This document shows positions 9,465 to 18,924 of a DNA stretch of 64,000 nt, in pieces. How positions within the stretch are numbered: the stretch's first letter is position 1; every line of letters starts with the position of its first letter. A model generated the notes under the pieces. It had not been told where the DNA came from. It did no database searches and saw only the letters and a program-made list of their open reading frames with translations. The translations under genes were made by a program, and so were the position numbers. Source of the stretch: Poriferisodalis sp965116245 (GTDB lineage Bacteria > Actinomycetota > Acidimicrobiia > Acidimicrobiales > Poriferisodalaceae); NCBI GenBank assembly GCA_965116245.1, contig OZ220497.1:1612001-1676000 (forward strand), given 5' to 3'.

Positions 9465-10211
9465 CTAGGTTCGCCCTGCCACACCTGTCTTGGATGTACT
9501 CGCCTTCGCCGCCGCTTTAGCGGCTCGGCGTGCTGCCAACTTCGCTCGATGGGCCAGCGTGCGTTCGATGTAGGGCGCGATGGCAGGTGTCTTGCAGCCC
9601 GTTTCGCCGTGATCAACCTGTACAGGACCAACACGGGCGTCTACTTCAAGTACGCAGCGTCGCAACTGTTCGTCTCGCAGCCCGATTGCGATGAGCGCTC
9701 CGTTCATCTCGTGACGAACCCGATTGGGCCGGTCGGCAATTTGCGCGCCGATTAGCTCGACAAGTTCTTGCAGCTCGTTAAGCGACCACAAGTCAGACTG
9801 CTCAGCCGTGCAGGTCAAGATGAACCAACCGACCGACGCAGGCCATTCCTGTGGAGAGTCACGCAGTTCGTCGCTGAGAGCGCGGGCGTGCGGTGATTGT
9901 GCTAGCAGCCCGCCGAGACCTTCGGCCAAGATGTAGTTGTCAACATGGCTGAGCCACTGTCGCGCTTGGGTAGGCGACATCTGCTCCGCGTCGGCGACGC
10001 GTAGGGCCAGTACGCGGGCATCGTGGTTGCCGCTGTGCCAGAGTTCGTAGGCCAAGCGATGATTGGTGCGCAGCGGTTTGGCTATCTGGCCGAGGGCCTT
10101 GTAGCTGACACCGAACATAGGTTCCGCTGCACCGTGGCGCGCATACACCTTGCAGTTCTGCGCGGTCCCGGCCTCGCGCAACTGTGCCATTACGTCCCGC
10201 AGCAGTGACAT
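9465..10211 (-). CDS. DNA alkylation repair protein (AlkD-like HEAT-repeat)
   Basis: About 248 residues, mostly alpha-helical, resembling the AlkD/AlkC HEAT-like DNA glycosylase family (VSYKALGQIAKPLR, LWHSGNHDARVLALRVAD, HVDNYILAEGL, SVGWFILTCTA). Such proteins excise N-alkylated purines. The ATG at 10209-10211 is preferred because GGAGG lies eight bases upstream; an in-frame start 45 bases further up has no site. The C-terminal 40 residues are Ala/Arg/Lys-rich, a possible nucleic-acid-binding tail. It converges with the SulP gene with only two bases between them. Some family members lack glycosylase activity, so catalysis is not assured. Confidence 0.75.
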   Translation of the reverse strand: MSLLRDVMAQLREAGTAQNCKVYARHGAAEPMFGVSYKALGQIAKPLRTNHRLAYELWHSGNHDARVLALRVADAEQMSPTQARQWLSHVDNYILAEGLGGLLAQSPHARALSDELRDSPQEWPASVGWFILTCTAEQSDLWSLNELQELVELIGAQIADRPNRVRHEMNGALIAIGLRDEQLRRCVLEVDARVGPVQVDHGETGCKTPAIAPYIERTLAHRAKLAARRAAKAAAKASTSKTGVAGRT

Positions 10212-10282
10212 TGCATCGGCCTCCAAAACACTACCGTAGGCAATGGCCGTACGCAAGTGAAACTAGTTGCCGCCGCGTCTAG

Positions 10283-11050
10283 GTGCATGTGCAGCCTCTA
10301 GCGTTCGGGGTCGTGCGCGGGTCTCAAATTCGGGCGGGCGGGCAACCGGCGGCTACGGTTGTGCTCGGCGCAACCTCTGTGCTGGTCTTTTTCTTGACGC
10401 ACGAGTTGACGCGGGTATTTTCGTTCGCCAATGACTCGCTGCGATTCTCGGCGTTGGATCGCTTCGCCACGGCTGGCCCGTACATCGCCGAGTTTTATAG
10501 CGCATGGCGGCTCATCGTCGGTGAGTTCATAAGCACCGACTGGTGGCGCATATTCACTGGTGCGTTTCTCCATGCGGACCTGCGCCATCTGCTGTTCAAC
10601 ATGCTTGTGCTCTTTCTGCTCGGTCGGCGGCTTGAGCGTTTCGTGGGTCCGGCTTTGCTGGCAGGGGTCTACGTTGTCGCGTTGATTGGCGGTTCCGCCG
10701 GTGCGCTGTTGCATCGTCCCGATGTGTTTGTGGTCGGAGCCTCCGGAGCGGTCTACGGCTTGATGGGAGCTGCCTACGTGGTGGAGCGTCTCAGCGGCGG
10801 CAACCCGTGGCGTGACGGGCTGGGCAGCTTGATCGTGGTTAACGTCATCGTTTCATTCGCGATTCCAGGAATATCCATAGGCGGCCATCTGGGCGGCTTG
10901 GTGGCAGGAGTCCTAGCTGGCTTCGCCATCGGGGATACCCGGCTGCGACGCACGCCGCTGGCGGTGTGGAGCCTGCTGGTGTTGCTCGCCGTAGCGGCAT
11001 TCGTCGCAGCGTTGGCGGGCGCATCCACGTGGCGCAACCCGCTGTTTTGA
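10283..11050 (+). CDS. Rhomboid family intramembrane serine protease
   Basis: A 255-residue polytopic membrane protein with about six hydrophobic segments. The catalytic serine is in VVGASGAVYGLMG (S154) and the catalytic histidine in SIGGHLGGLVAG (H202). The L1 loop histidine/asparagine motif HADLRHLLFNMLVLFLLG and the GxxxG-like helix are also present, so the protease should be active. Rhomboids cleave transmembrane substrates. The start is a GTG; a second GTG lies two codons later. The gene is divergent from the alkylation repair gene with a 71-base gap. Confidence 0.88.
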   Translation: MHVQPLAFGVVRGSQIRAGGQPAATVVLGATSVLVFFLTHELTRVFSFANDSLRFSALDRFATAGPYIAEFYSAWRLIVGEFISTDWWRIFTGAFLHADLRHLLFNMLVLFLLGRRLERFVGPALLAGVYVVALIGGSAGALLHRPDVFVVGASGAVYGLMGAAYVVERLSGGNPWRDGLGSLIVVNVIVSFAIPGISIGGHLGGLVAGVLAGFAIGDTRLRRTPLAVWSLLVLLAVAAFVAALAGASTWRNPLF

Positions 11051-11071
11051 AACTGTCTTTCTACTAGCGCC

Positions 11072-11965
11072 TTACGGAACCGCATCGCCGAGCGACCGGT
11101 CTGGTTCTCGGTTGATAACAATGGCGGCAACTACGGCTGCGATGCCGATGGCCTCGCGCAGGCTTGGCACTTGGGACAGCCACACCAGACCGATCAGCGT
11201 GGCGCTGGCGGGCAGCAACGCTTGCAGCAGTGCGAAGCGTGCGCGCGTGAGCCGTTGCATTACCAACTGGTCAATGCCGTAGGGGATGACGTTTGACAGG
11301 ACACCGGCTGCCACACATCCGGCAAGCAGCAACGGCGCTGCAGCCGCTGTTCCTAGTCCACCAATGCCGAAAGGGCTGATGACTAGGGCACCGATGAGCA
11401 TGCCGACCCCAAGCCCGTCTACCGCCACACCGGAGCGAGCCACGCGATGTCCAAGGACGATGTAGCCCGCCCACAGAGCTCCTGCAATCAACGAGAACAG
11501 AGCTCCGAGTTGTGCCTCTGGTGGCGAGAAACCGGCCAACGCCACCACTCCGGCTACCGCAAGGGACAGTGCCCAACCAGCTCTAAGCGTGCGAGTGCCC
11601 AGTGCCGCCACGGCGATCGGGCCGATGAACTCAATGGCTACGGAGTTGCCAAGCGGAACGCGATCAATCGCTAGGTAAAAGAACAGGTTCATCAACGCCA
11701 AAGTCGCCCCGAACGCCGCTGTCCACGCCAACTTGATGCGAGTCCAGCGCCGTCGCCACGATCGCCGCAGGACGATGATGATCGCACCAGCGCCAGCAAC
11801 TCTCAAAAGGGCGACGGTGCCAGGCCCCAGTTCGTCGAACAGCTCAATCGCCGTGGCCGCGCCGAGGTATTGCGATACCGCGCCTAGGCTGAATAGCGCC
11901 TCGGGCGACACGGCGAAGCGAGGGACGCCGGAGCGGCGAGCGCGTGATTTACGTGAGATGCGCAT
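11072..11965 (-). CDS. EamA/RhtA-type transporter (DMT superfamily)
   Basis: A membrane protein of about 297 residues with ten hydrophobic segments arranged as two EamA repeats, resembling RhtA-type exporters of threonine/homoserine (LGNSVAIEFIGPIAVAALGTR, LAGALWAGYIVLGHRVA, SNVIPYGIDQLVMQRL). It probably exports amino acids or related metabolites. The ATG at 11963-11965 begins MRISRKSRARR, a positively charged N-terminus; an alternative start 15 bases upstream is TTG. It is convergent with the rhomboid gene and divergent from livK, whose promoter must lie in the roughly 40-base gap or inside this gene. Confidence 0.82.
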   Translation of the reverse strand: MRISRKSRARRSGVPRFAVSPEALFSLGAVSQYLGAATAIELFDELGPGTVALLRVAGAGAIIIVLRRSWRRRWTRIKLAWTAAFGATLALMNLFFYLAIDRVPLGNSVAIEFIGPIAVAALGTRTLRAGWALSLAVAGVVALAGFSPPEAQLGALFSLIAGALWAGYIVLGHRVARSGVAVDGLGVGMLIGALVISPFGIGGLGTAAAAPLLLAGCVAAGVLSNVIPYGIDQLVMQRLTRARFALLQALLPASATLIGLVWLSQVPSLREAIGIAAVVAAIVINREPDRSLGDAVP

Positions 11966-12004
11966 GCGACAATTGGGCAACTCTAGATGGAGGCAAATCG
12001 CACG

Positions 12005-13360
12005 ATGAAGAATTCCAGACTCGCGAAGGTACTTGCAATGTTGTGCGCGTTTGCACTGGTCGCCGCAGCGTGCGGTGGCGATGACGACGCTGCGCCCACA
12101 GCTACCGGACCCTCAGGTACGGAACCGGCCGAAATGACCGACGACGAAAGCGGCGACATGGAGCCGATCACCCATCTGGGCGACGGCTCGTTGGGTGTGG
12201 TCACGGTGGAACCGGGAGAAGCGATCCAGATCCGCTCGCTTGAAGCCATCACCGGCGATGTTGCCTTCCTCGGCTTGCCGCTGGAGCGATCCACCATTCT
12301 TGCCATCGAAGATTTCGGTCCGATTCATGGTTTCGAGGTTGATTTGGGTACGACGCTGGACGACTTGTGCTCCAATGACGGGGGCCAAGCCGCCGCGCAG
12401 ACCATCGTGGCTGACGAGGATGTGCTTGGAGTTATCGGCACATCGTGTTCGGGTGCTGCGGTAGCTGCAGCGCCGCTGATAACTGACGCGGGCATGGTGC
12501 TGATCTCCGGCAGCAACACGTCACCGGCGCTGACATCTGATCTAGCTGGCACAGCGGGAGAAAACCACAACGTCGGCTACTACCGGACTGCCCACAACGA
12601 CTTGTATCAGGGTGCCGCGATGGCGGAGTTCGTGCATGACGAGTTGGGGCTGAGTACGGCCGCAGTCATTCACGACGGTGACCCCTACACCCAGGGTCTG
12701 GCGCAGGCATTCTCCGATGCGTACGAGGCACTGGGTGGAACCGTGACTGGCAATTCGGGAGTAAACAAGGAAGACACCGACATGGTGCCGGTACTGACCG
12801 AGATCGCGGCTGGCGAGCCTGAGGCTCTCTTCTTCCCGATTTTCCAACCAGCGGGTGACTTCATCGCAGAACAGGTGCGAGGAGTGCCGGGTCTGGAAGA
12901 TGCAGTGCTGTTAGCGGCTGATGGGCTCTTGGTCTCGAATTTCCTCGAGTTGCCATCAACGGCTGACATGTACTTTTCGGGTCCCGACTTGCGATTTGGT
13001 GAGAACATGAACGAGAGCACAGGTAAATCGGCGACGGATTTCTTGGCGACCTACGAGGAGCGTTACGGCGAGAAGCCCTCAGCAGCGTTTTGGGCACACG
13101 GCTACGACGCAACGACCTTGCTGTTGGAGGCCATCAAGGCTGCTTCCTCTGTCGATCCGGAAGGGACCTTGACCGTTGACCGCCAGGGAATTCGCGACTA
13201 CCTCAACAACGTTTCGGACTTCAGCGGTCTGATCGGCACCATCAACTGCGACGACTTCGGTGACTGTGGTGCCTCGCGCATAACGGTCGTCAAGAATCTC
13301 GGTGGTGAGGAGAACGTTGATGACAGCATGGAGAACGTTGTGTTCTCCTACGCGCCTTGA
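12005..13360 (+). CDS. livK: Branched-chain amino-acid-type ABC transporter substrate-binding lipoprotein
   Basis: About 451 residues, a periplasmic-binding fold type I protein (LivK/Leu-Ile-Val-binding family). The signal peptide ends with lipobox LVAAAC (Cys23 from the chosen start), followed by an acidic linker, then two lobes with motifs GVIGTSCSGAAVAAAPL, AAVIHDGDPYTQGLAQAF and PSAAFWAHGYDATTLLLEAI. GGAGG at 11990-11994 lies ten bases before the ATG at 12005, which excludes the in-frame ATG at 11987. It is the first gene of a complete liv-type operon. The ligand is unknown; this family also covers urea, amides and aromatic acids. Confidence 0.9.
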   Translation: MKNSRLAKVLAMLCAFALVAAACGGDDDAAPTATGPSGTEPAEMTDDESGDMEPITHLGDGSLGVVTVEPGEAIQIRSLEAITGDVAFLGLPLERSTILAIEDFGPIHGFEVDLGTTLDDLCSNDGGQAAAQTIVADEDVLGVIGTSCSGAAVAAAPLITDAGMVLISGSNTSPALTSDLAGTAGENHNVGYYRTAHNDLYQGAAMAEFVHDELGLSTAAVIHDGDPYTQGLAQAFSDAYEALGGTVTGNSGVNKEDTDMVPVLTEIAAGEPEALFFPIFQPAGDFIAEQVRGVPGLEDAVLLAADGLLVSNFLELPSTADMYFSGPDLRFGENMNESTGKSATDFLATYEERYGEKPSAAFWAHGYDATTLLLEAIKAASSVDPEGTLTVDRQGIRDYLNNVSDFSGLIGTINCDDFGDCGASRITVVKNLGGEENVDDSMENVVFSYAP

Positions 13361-13427
13361 GCTGGATCGACTGAGACCTATCTGCAGTCTTGCTGCGCGG
13401 CAACGTACGGTCTTCTAGCGTCACTTC

Positions 13428-14570
13428 GTGGTGTCACGACCAGGGAGGCTTAAGCGAACTAGCCGCAGCCGACTTTGGGCGCCTCGTACCAAGGTTGACT
13501 GGTTTCTCACCATCCTGCGGGTGGCGGTGCTGGCCGTTCTGCTTGTAGGTTTGGCAGCGTTCATCGCTCAGCAGATCAATCCGCAAAATCCCTTCGCTAG
13601 CCGGGTGAACCCCGACGCGACCGGCCTGCGAGCCGCGCAGTTGCGGGGGTTGCTGGTTTCAGGAATCGCGCAGGGTTCCATGTACGGGCTGATTGCGCTC
13701 GGCTATTCGATGGTCTATGGCGTGTTGGGGTTCATCAACTTCGCTCACGGCGAGGTGTTCATGGTGGGTGCTATGACCGGCATGATCACCTCAAACAAGC
13801 TGGCAGACGCCGGACTGTGGCAGTCCAACTTTGTCGGTTCGCTGGTGTTCATCGTGGCCGTTTCGGTCATCGTGTCGTCGCTGACTGCGGTGCTCATGGA
13901 GCGTGTCGCGTATCGGCCGCTGCGCGGTTCCCCGCGACTGATTCCGCTCATTACTTCCATCGGCGTGTCGTTCTTCTTGCAGAACGCGTCGGTGGCGCTG
14001 CTTGGTCCCGCTACCAAGTCCTACCCAACGGTGCCGGACTGGCTGAGGTCTCAGCACACATTCCTGCAGATTGAGGGTGCGAAGATTCTCGTGGTGGTAG
14101 TCGCTGCGTTGTCAATGGCGGCGCTGTGGTACTACGTCGATCGCACTAAGACCGGCAAGGCCATGCGGGCGGTGGCCGAAGACGCCGAGATTGCTGCGCT
14201 CATGGGCATCAACGTGAACCGCACCATCGTGAAAGTGTTCGCTGTGGGTGGCGCGATGGCGGGTATGGCTGGGATTTTGTGGGGAATCCTGTTCCGCAGC
14301 GTCACTCACTTGACCGGATTTCTGCCAGGCATCAAGGCGTTCAGTGCCGCTGTCGTGGGTGGTGTAGGCCACATGGGCGGAGCGATGGTGGGAGGCCTGT
14401 CGATCGGGGCGGCCGAGTCGGTTGGTCCGCTGTTGATCTTGGAACCGCTCGGCGTGCGCGGCGTCTCGCAGCTTCGTGATGCGGTCGCGTTCGCGATGCT
14501 GATCATCGTGCTTCTCGTGAAGCCCTCGGGACTGTTCGGGGAACGGCTTCCGGCTTCGGACCGCGCGTGA
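13428..14570 (+). CDS. livH: Branched-chain amino-acid-type ABC transporter permease LivH
   Basis: A 380-residue membrane permease. After a basic cytoplasmic N-terminus and one extra hydrophobic segment, the LivH core begins near residue 70 (GLLVSGIAQGSMYGLIALGYSM, VYGVLGFINFAHGEVFM). The cytoplasmic coupling region is KTGKAMRAVAEDAEIAALMGI. It should form the heteromeric channel with LivM. The stop overlaps the LivM start as GTGA. Translation begins with GTG about 67 bases after livK. Confidence 0.92.
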   Translation: MVSRPGRLKRTSRSRLWAPRTKVDWFLTILRVAVLAVLLVGLAAFIAQQINPQNPFASRVNPDATGLRAAQLRGLLVSGIAQGSMYGLIALGYSMVYGVLGFINFAHGEVFMVGAMTGMITSNKLADAGLWQSNFVGSLVFIVAVSVIVSSLTAVLMERVAYRPLRGSPRLIPLITSIGVSFFLQNASVALLGPATKSYPTVPDWLRSQHTFLQIEGAKILVVVVAALSMAALWYYVDRTKTGKAMRAVAEDAEIAALMGINVNRTIVKVFAVGGAMAGMAGILWGILFRSVTHLTGFLPGIKAFSAAVVGGVGHMGGAMVGGLSIGAAESVGPLLILEPLGVRGVSQLRDAVAFAMLIIVLLVKPSGLFGERLPASDRA

Positions 14571-16396
14571 ACTCTGCTGGCTCATCCCCTACTGCTCAAA
14601 CGCAGACCAGCACGCGTCCCTATGACGCGCCGCCTCGGGCGGTACTCGCCCAGGACTGGCGTCGCATCGTAAGGCTGGGAGCCTTAGGCGCGTGCGTACA
14701 AATATTCATTTCGCTGTCTAACATGCCGGTAAAACTTGATAGCCGGGCCGTCATTGAAGGCGTACTGAGCTTGGGGTACGTGTCGTTGGTGGTCGCGCCG
14801 CTGTGGGTGGGCATCCGGGCTGGGCATCAGGTACGTCGCGAAGGTGTGAGCTACCACCGGCCAGGCGCACACGAGATCGTTGGTGGAGCAGCATGCGGTG
14901 CCACCGCTGGCGGCGGACTGTCGCTGCTGGCTGTTCTCATCGCGAACTTCGACTTGCGCGAACCACTGGTGAACTGGAGTCCCATATTGGCGGACCTGCT
15001 GGCGTTCAATCGAGGCACGGTGTTTGCTGTGGTGATCTGGCTCGCCCTGGGCGCAACCATCGGCACGATTGGCGGATCGCTGAGCGTCATCGCGCCGCTG
15101 GCTAAGCGCGCTATCGGCACAGCAGTGCTGACGCTGTTAGGCGCTGCGGTCCTGGAATCGCTGACGACCGACCTAGCGGAGGGAATCGGCCTAGAACCAC
15201 TGGTCGACTGGTTCTACGCACCCCGAGGCGGCCTAAGAGTCAGCGGTGCACTGGTGCTGGCGCTGGTAGCGGGCGTGCTGGGCGTGATCGGACGTGGACG
15301 CGTTCGCCAGGTACGAGCGCGCATCGAGTCGCTTGAAAGCCCTAGCCGCAGCCGTGTGAATTTCGTGTTGTTGTCGGCGACTGGCGCTCTGCTCGTGATC
15401 TTGCCAATGTTCGTCGGAAAGCTCACCAACGAGTTGCTCGCCAACGTCGGCTTGTTCGTGCTGCTGGCGCTGGGTCTCAATGTGGTGGTCGGGCTGGCGG
15501 GCATCTTGGATTTGGGCTATGTGGCGTTCTTTGCCGTAGGCAGCTACAGCGCTGCTGTGCTCACCGCAGCCGCCTCGCCTCGGATCAATCCCGAACTGCC
15601 CTGGTTCGTCGCGCTCATAGGCGTAGTGATAGTTACCGGACTGCTCGGGCTATTCATCGGCACCCCGGTCATTCGCATGCGTGGCGACTACTTGGCCATC
15701 GTCACACTCGGCTTTGGCGAGATCATCCGGCTGCTGTTCTTGTCGGACTGGCTATCGGGCTGGTTCGGCGGCGCGCAGGGCATCACCAACATCCCCGGAG
15801 CGGACATTTTCGGCATCGCTGAAGTCGCTGGTACCGATCCCCGCAGTGTCTTCTATTTGGTGCTGGCCTTTTGCGCGCTAGCGATCTACATCTCTTGGCG
15901 GCTGGAGCGTTCGCGTATCGGCCGAGCCTGGATGGCTGTACGTGAAGACGAGACGGTAGCCGAGGTCATGGGCGTAAACACGGTCAACGTCAAGCTCTTG
16001 GCGTTCGTGGTGGGAGCGGTGCTGGGGTCCTTCAGCGGGGCGATCTTCGCTGCGAAAGTCGGTTCGGTATTCCCTGCGAGCTTCCTCATCTTGGTTTCAA
16101 TAGTGATCTTGGTGGTAGTCATCTTCGGCGGATTGGGCAACATCGTTGGGGTCATCGCTGGCTCAGCAGTGCTCATCGGTGTGCTAGGCGGGCCCAAGCA
16201 GCCGGGCCTGTTAGCCGAGTTCTCCGAGTTCAAGCTGCTGATTTACGGGGCAATGTTGGTGTGGATGATGCTGGCGAGACCTGAAGGACTCATACCCAGC
16301 GTAAGACGTACGCGCGAACTGCATCAAGACGAGCTAGCTCAAGATGCTTGGCTCCGGAGCCAAGCAGATGACGCTGCGCTCAAGGACCCAGCGTGA
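14567..16396 (+). CDS. livM: ABC transporter permease LivM with large N-terminal membrane extension
   Basis: A 609-residue permease. The conserved LivM domain occupies about residues 265-590 (LALGLNVVVGLAGILDLGYVAF, RMRGDYLAIVTLGFGEIIRLL, RIGRAWMAVREDETVAEVMGVN). Upstream are about 260 extra residues with roughly six hydrophobic segments (for example 40-60, 70-90, 110-135, 150-170), not found in ordinary LivM proteins of 300-420 residues. The start is GTG overlapping the livH stop (GTGA). The extension may be a fused second membrane module; its function is unknown. Confidence 0.9.
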   Translation: MNSAGSSPTAQTQTSTRPYDAPPRAVLAQDWRRIVRLGALGACVQIFISLSNMPVKLDSRAVIEGVLSLGYVSLVVAPLWVGIRAGHQVRREGVSYHRPGAHEIVGGAACGATAGGGLSLLAVLIANFDLREPLVNWSPILADLLAFNRGTVFAVVIWLALGATIGTIGGSLSVIAPLAKRAIGTAVLTLLGAAVLESLTTDLAEGIGLEPLVDWFYAPRGGLRVSGALVLALVAGVLGVIGRGRVRQVRARIESLESPSRSRVNFVLLSATGALLVILPMFVGKLTNELLANVGLFVLLALGLNVVVGLAGILDLGYVAFFAVGSYSAAVLTAAASPRINPELPWFVALIGVVIVTGLLGLFIGTPVIRMRGDYLAIVTLGFGEIIRLLFLSDWLSGWFGGAQGITNIPGADIFGIAEVAGTDPRSVFYLVLAFCALAIYISWRLERSRIGRAWMAVREDETVAEVMGVNTVNVKLLAFVVGAVLGSFSGAIFAAKVGSVFPASFLILVSIVILVVVIFGGLGNIVGVIAGSAVLIGVLGGPKQPGLLAEFSEFKLLIYGAMLVWMMLARPEGLIPSVRRTRELHQDELAQDAWLRSQADDAALKDPA

Positions 16397-17190
16397 GCGC
16401 AGCGGTCGCAAACCCGATCCTGGAAACCCGCGGCCTCAGTGTCTCGTTCGGGGGTCTGACTGCGCTCGACAGCCTGGACCTTGTGGTCCATCCGGGTGAG
16501 ATCGTTTCGGTCATAGGCCCGAATGGCGCTGGCAAAACCACACTGTTCAACGCCGTCACAGCCATGGTTGCCGTCAGCGAAGGCGACATTGTTTTTCAGG
16601 GGGAGTCCTTGATCGGCGCGGACCCAAACCGCGTGACCTCGCGCGGCATCGCGCGCACCTTTCAGAACGTTCGGCTCTTTGCCAATATGACTGTGTTGGA
16701 GAACGTGATGGTGTCCCAGCACTGCCGTACCCGCCAGGGCGTTTTTGGGGCGCTCGCTTACACCAAGGCATTTCGGGCCGAGGAAGCCGCCATAGCTGAG
16801 CGGGGCAAGCAGGTGCTGTCTTTCTTTGGTGACCGACTCGTGGGCTACCGCTTTGACCAGCCTGCGTACACCCTCTCGTTTGCCAACCGGCGTCGCCTAG
16901 AGATCGCCCGAGCCATGGCCACCCAGCCCAAGCTGATCTTGCTGGACGAACCGGTCGCTGGCATGAATCCGACGGAGTCACTGGAACTGACCAAGTTGAT
17001 CGGGCGACTGCGCGACGAGTGGGGTTTCGCCATCGTGGTAATTGAGCACGATATGGAAGTAGTGCGCGAAGTTTCGGATCGGGTAGTGGCACTAGATCAT
17101 GGCGTCAAGATCGCTGAGGGTGACTATGGCGAGGTTGTGGCGAACCCTCAGGTCATTGAGGCGTACCTCGGCCGTGGACCCGCCACGTGA
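16393..17190 (+). CDS. livG: Branched-chain amino-acid-type ABC transporter ATPase LivG
   Basis: A 265-residue ABC ATPase. Walker A is GPNGAGKTT. The LivG-specific insertion FQNVRLFANMTVLENVM is present. The signature is degenerate (LSFANRRRLEIARA instead of LSGGQ..), as LivG subunits often show (LSYGxQR). Walker B is LILLDEPVAGMN and the switch histidine is in VVIEHDMEVV. It is coupled to livM by a GTGA overlap and pairs with LivF to power uptake. Confidence 0.92.
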   Translation: MSAAVANPILETRGLSVSFGGLTALDSLDLVVHPGEIVSVIGPNGAGKTTLFNAVTAMVAVSEGDIVFQGESLIGADPNRVTSRGIARTFQNVRLFANMTVLENVMVSQHCRTRQGVFGALAYTKAFRAEEAAIAERGKQVLSFFGDRLVGYRFDQPAYTLSFANRRRLEIARAMATQPKLILLDEPVAGMNPTESLELTKLIGRLRDEWGFAIVVIEHDMEVVREVSDRVVALDHGVKIAEGDYGEVVANPQVIEAYLGRGPAT

Positions 17191-17215
17191 GCGCAGCACT
17201 GTTAGCGGCGACACT

Positions 17216-17959
17216 GTGAGCAACAGAGTCCAGCGCACTCCGCTGGTGGAGATGCGCAAGGTGAATGCGCACTATGGCGCCGTACAGGCCCTGCGCGACG
17301 TGGACCTGTCGATCTACGAAGGTGAACTCGTGTGTCTGCTAGGCGGTAATGCCAGCGGCAAGTCAACCACACTGAAGACTCTGTTGGGCATGCTGAAGCC
17401 GACTTCGGGCGAAGTTGTGTACGACGGCGAAGTAATGAACGACCGCCCAACCAGCTATCGCGTTGCCCGCGGCATCACGATGGTTCCCGAGAACCGACGT
17501 CTGTTCAAGCGCCTCACCGTACGCGAGAACCTTCAACTTGGTGCCTACCTGCGCAACGACGAGGACGCCATAGCGACCGACCGCGAGCGGGTGTTCGAGC
17601 TGTTCCCGCGTGTTGCGGAGCGGCTCAACCAGAAGGCTGGCACGCTGTCGGGAGGAGAACAGCAGATGGTTGCCATTGGGCGGGCACTCATGTCGCGGCC
17701 TCGGGTGCTGCTGATGGACGAGCCCTCCATGGGTCTGGCGCCAGCATTAGTTCAGCAGAACTTTGAGCTGATCTCCCAGATTCACGAGGCCGGTATGACC
17801 GTGTTCATGGTGGAGCAGAACGCCAACATGGCGTTGCGCATCGCAGACCGAGGCTGGGTGCTTCAGACTGGCCGGGTCGTGCTAGACGACACCTCGGAGG
17901 CTCTGCTAGCAAGCCCCACCCTACGTGCCTCTTACCTAGGCGCCAGCGTCTCAGACTAG
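17216..17959 (+). CDS. livF: Branched-chain amino-acid-type ABC transporter ATPase LivF
   Basis: About 247 residues. Walker A is LLGGNASGKSTT, with the second residue of the usual GxNGAGKS altered. Q-loop region TMVPENRRLFKRLTVRENL, signature LSGGEQQMVAIGRAL, Walker B VLLMDEPSMGLAP, and terminal region VFMVEQNANMALRIADRGWVL are typical of LivF. The GTG at 17216 is chosen because it directly precedes the conserved N-terminus and lies 25 bases after the livG stop; the longer in-frame extension runs inside livG. It is the last gene of the five-gene liv operon. Confidence 0.92.
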   Translation: MSNRVQRTPLVEMRKVNAHYGAVQALRDVDLSIYEGELVCLLGGNASGKSTTLKTLLGMLKPTSGEVVYDGEVMNDRPTSYRVARGITMVPENRRLFKRLTVRENLQLGAYLRNDEDAIATDRERVFELFPRVAERLNQKAGTLSGGEQQMVAIGRALMSRPRVLLMDEPSMGLAPALVQQNFELISQIHEAGMTVFMVEQNANMALRIADRGWVLQTGRVVLDDTSEALLASPTLRASYLGASVSD

Positions 17960-17961
17960 GG

Positions 17962-18002
17962 TGCCTAGATCGTCTGGGCCGTCTGGGCTGGCCGTCTAGG
18001 CA
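17962..18002. terminator. Inverted repeat between convergent genes, possible bidirectional terminator
   Basis: TGCCTAGA (17962-17969) is matched exactly by TCTAGGCA (17995-18002), with a GC-rich interior that can pair further (GGCC/GGCC). It lies between livF and the convergent LLM gene, where a shared terminator would be expected. There is no T-run on either side, so a factor-independent stop is uncertain. Confidence 0.45.
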
Positions 18003-18027
18003 AGCACGGCCCGTTCTTTGGGATCCG

Positions 18028-18924
18028 CTAGTTCTGCAGCGGCAGGACAGCGGATGCGACGCCTTCAAGTTCGGCGAACCAGTCTTCGGGTTCGCCGACC
18101 AGGATCGGCACGAACTTTGAGGCGCCGACATCAATGAAGCGCTTGATTTGGTCGCGCAGGCCTTCCCAGCCAGTTGGGATGATGTCGCTTGGGTCAACGT
18201 CGGGCGCTCGTCGCTCCAGTATCGCCCGATAGCCGGAGCTGATCTCGCCGTGTGTATAGGGAATGAGAACGCCAAAGTGTTCCGGGTCGATCCAGCGCTC
18301 GTGCGCGTCGGCGGCCTCGTTCACAGTCTTCCAGCCCGCTGCCGCTATGTCCGGAGTGCAAAACGACGGTAACCATCCGTCGCCGAAGCGGCCGCAGCGC
18401 CGCAGTTCTACCTCAGCCGCGCCCCCCAGCCAGATATCTAAGGGCTTTTGCACCGGTTTGGGTAGCAGGGAGACATCGTCGTAGCTGTACCAGTCGCCGT
18501 GATGACTAACGGGGTCGTCTTCCCAGAAGCGCTTGAGCAAAGGCAGGGCCTCGTTGAACATCGCGGCTCGCTGTCGGCGCTCGACGCCGAGAGCCGCTTG
18601 CTCGTGTATATCGGCGACTCCAAGTCCGAATGCTGGCAGCAACCGGCCGTCGGAGAGGCGATCCAGGCTGGCTAGTTCTTTTGCTAGCACGGCGAGATTT
18701 CTGCCGGGTAGCACCAGCACCGAGAAGCCGAACTTCATCCGCTTGGTGCGACCTGCCGCATACGCAAGACCCACGATCGGGTCGGGGCTTTCGCCGCCAA
18801 GTCGCTCACTTAGCCACAGCGAGTCGAAGCCCAGGTCCTCCAGCGCATCCACGAAGGGGTCAAATGTGACGTGGTCGTTGGTGAAGCTGCGTGTGCCGAG
18901 CCCGAAGCCGATACGGATTTTCAT
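18028..18924 (-). CDS. LLM class F420-dependent oxidoreductase
   Basis: A luciferase-like TIM-barrel oxidoreductase of 298 residues: MKIRIGFGLGTRSF, DALEDLGFDSLWLSERL, FGFSVLVLPGRNLAVLAKELASLDRLS, DGRLLPAFGLGVA, PLDIWLGGAAEVELRRCGRFGDGW. The ATG at 18922-18924 is used because the conserved barrel strand starts there; upstream in-frame sequence is not conserved in style. It is the second of three such enzymes in the window. Substrate and whether F420 or FMN is used are not determined by sequence alone. Confidence 0.87.
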   Translation of the reverse strand: MKIRIGFGLGTRSFTNDHVTFDPFVDALEDLGFDSLWLSERLGGESPDPIVGLAYAAGRTKRMKFGFSVLVLPGRNLAVLAKELASLDRLSDGRLLPAFGLGVADIHEQAALGVERRQRAAMFNEALPLLKRFWEDDPVSHHGDWYSYDDVSLLPKPVQKPLDIWLGGAAEVELRRCGRFGDGWLPSFCTPDIAAAGWKTVNEAADAHERWIDPEHFGVLIPYTHGEISSGYRAILERRAPDVDPSDIIPTGWEGLRDQIKRFIDVGASKFVPILVGEPEDWFAELEGVASAVLPLQN

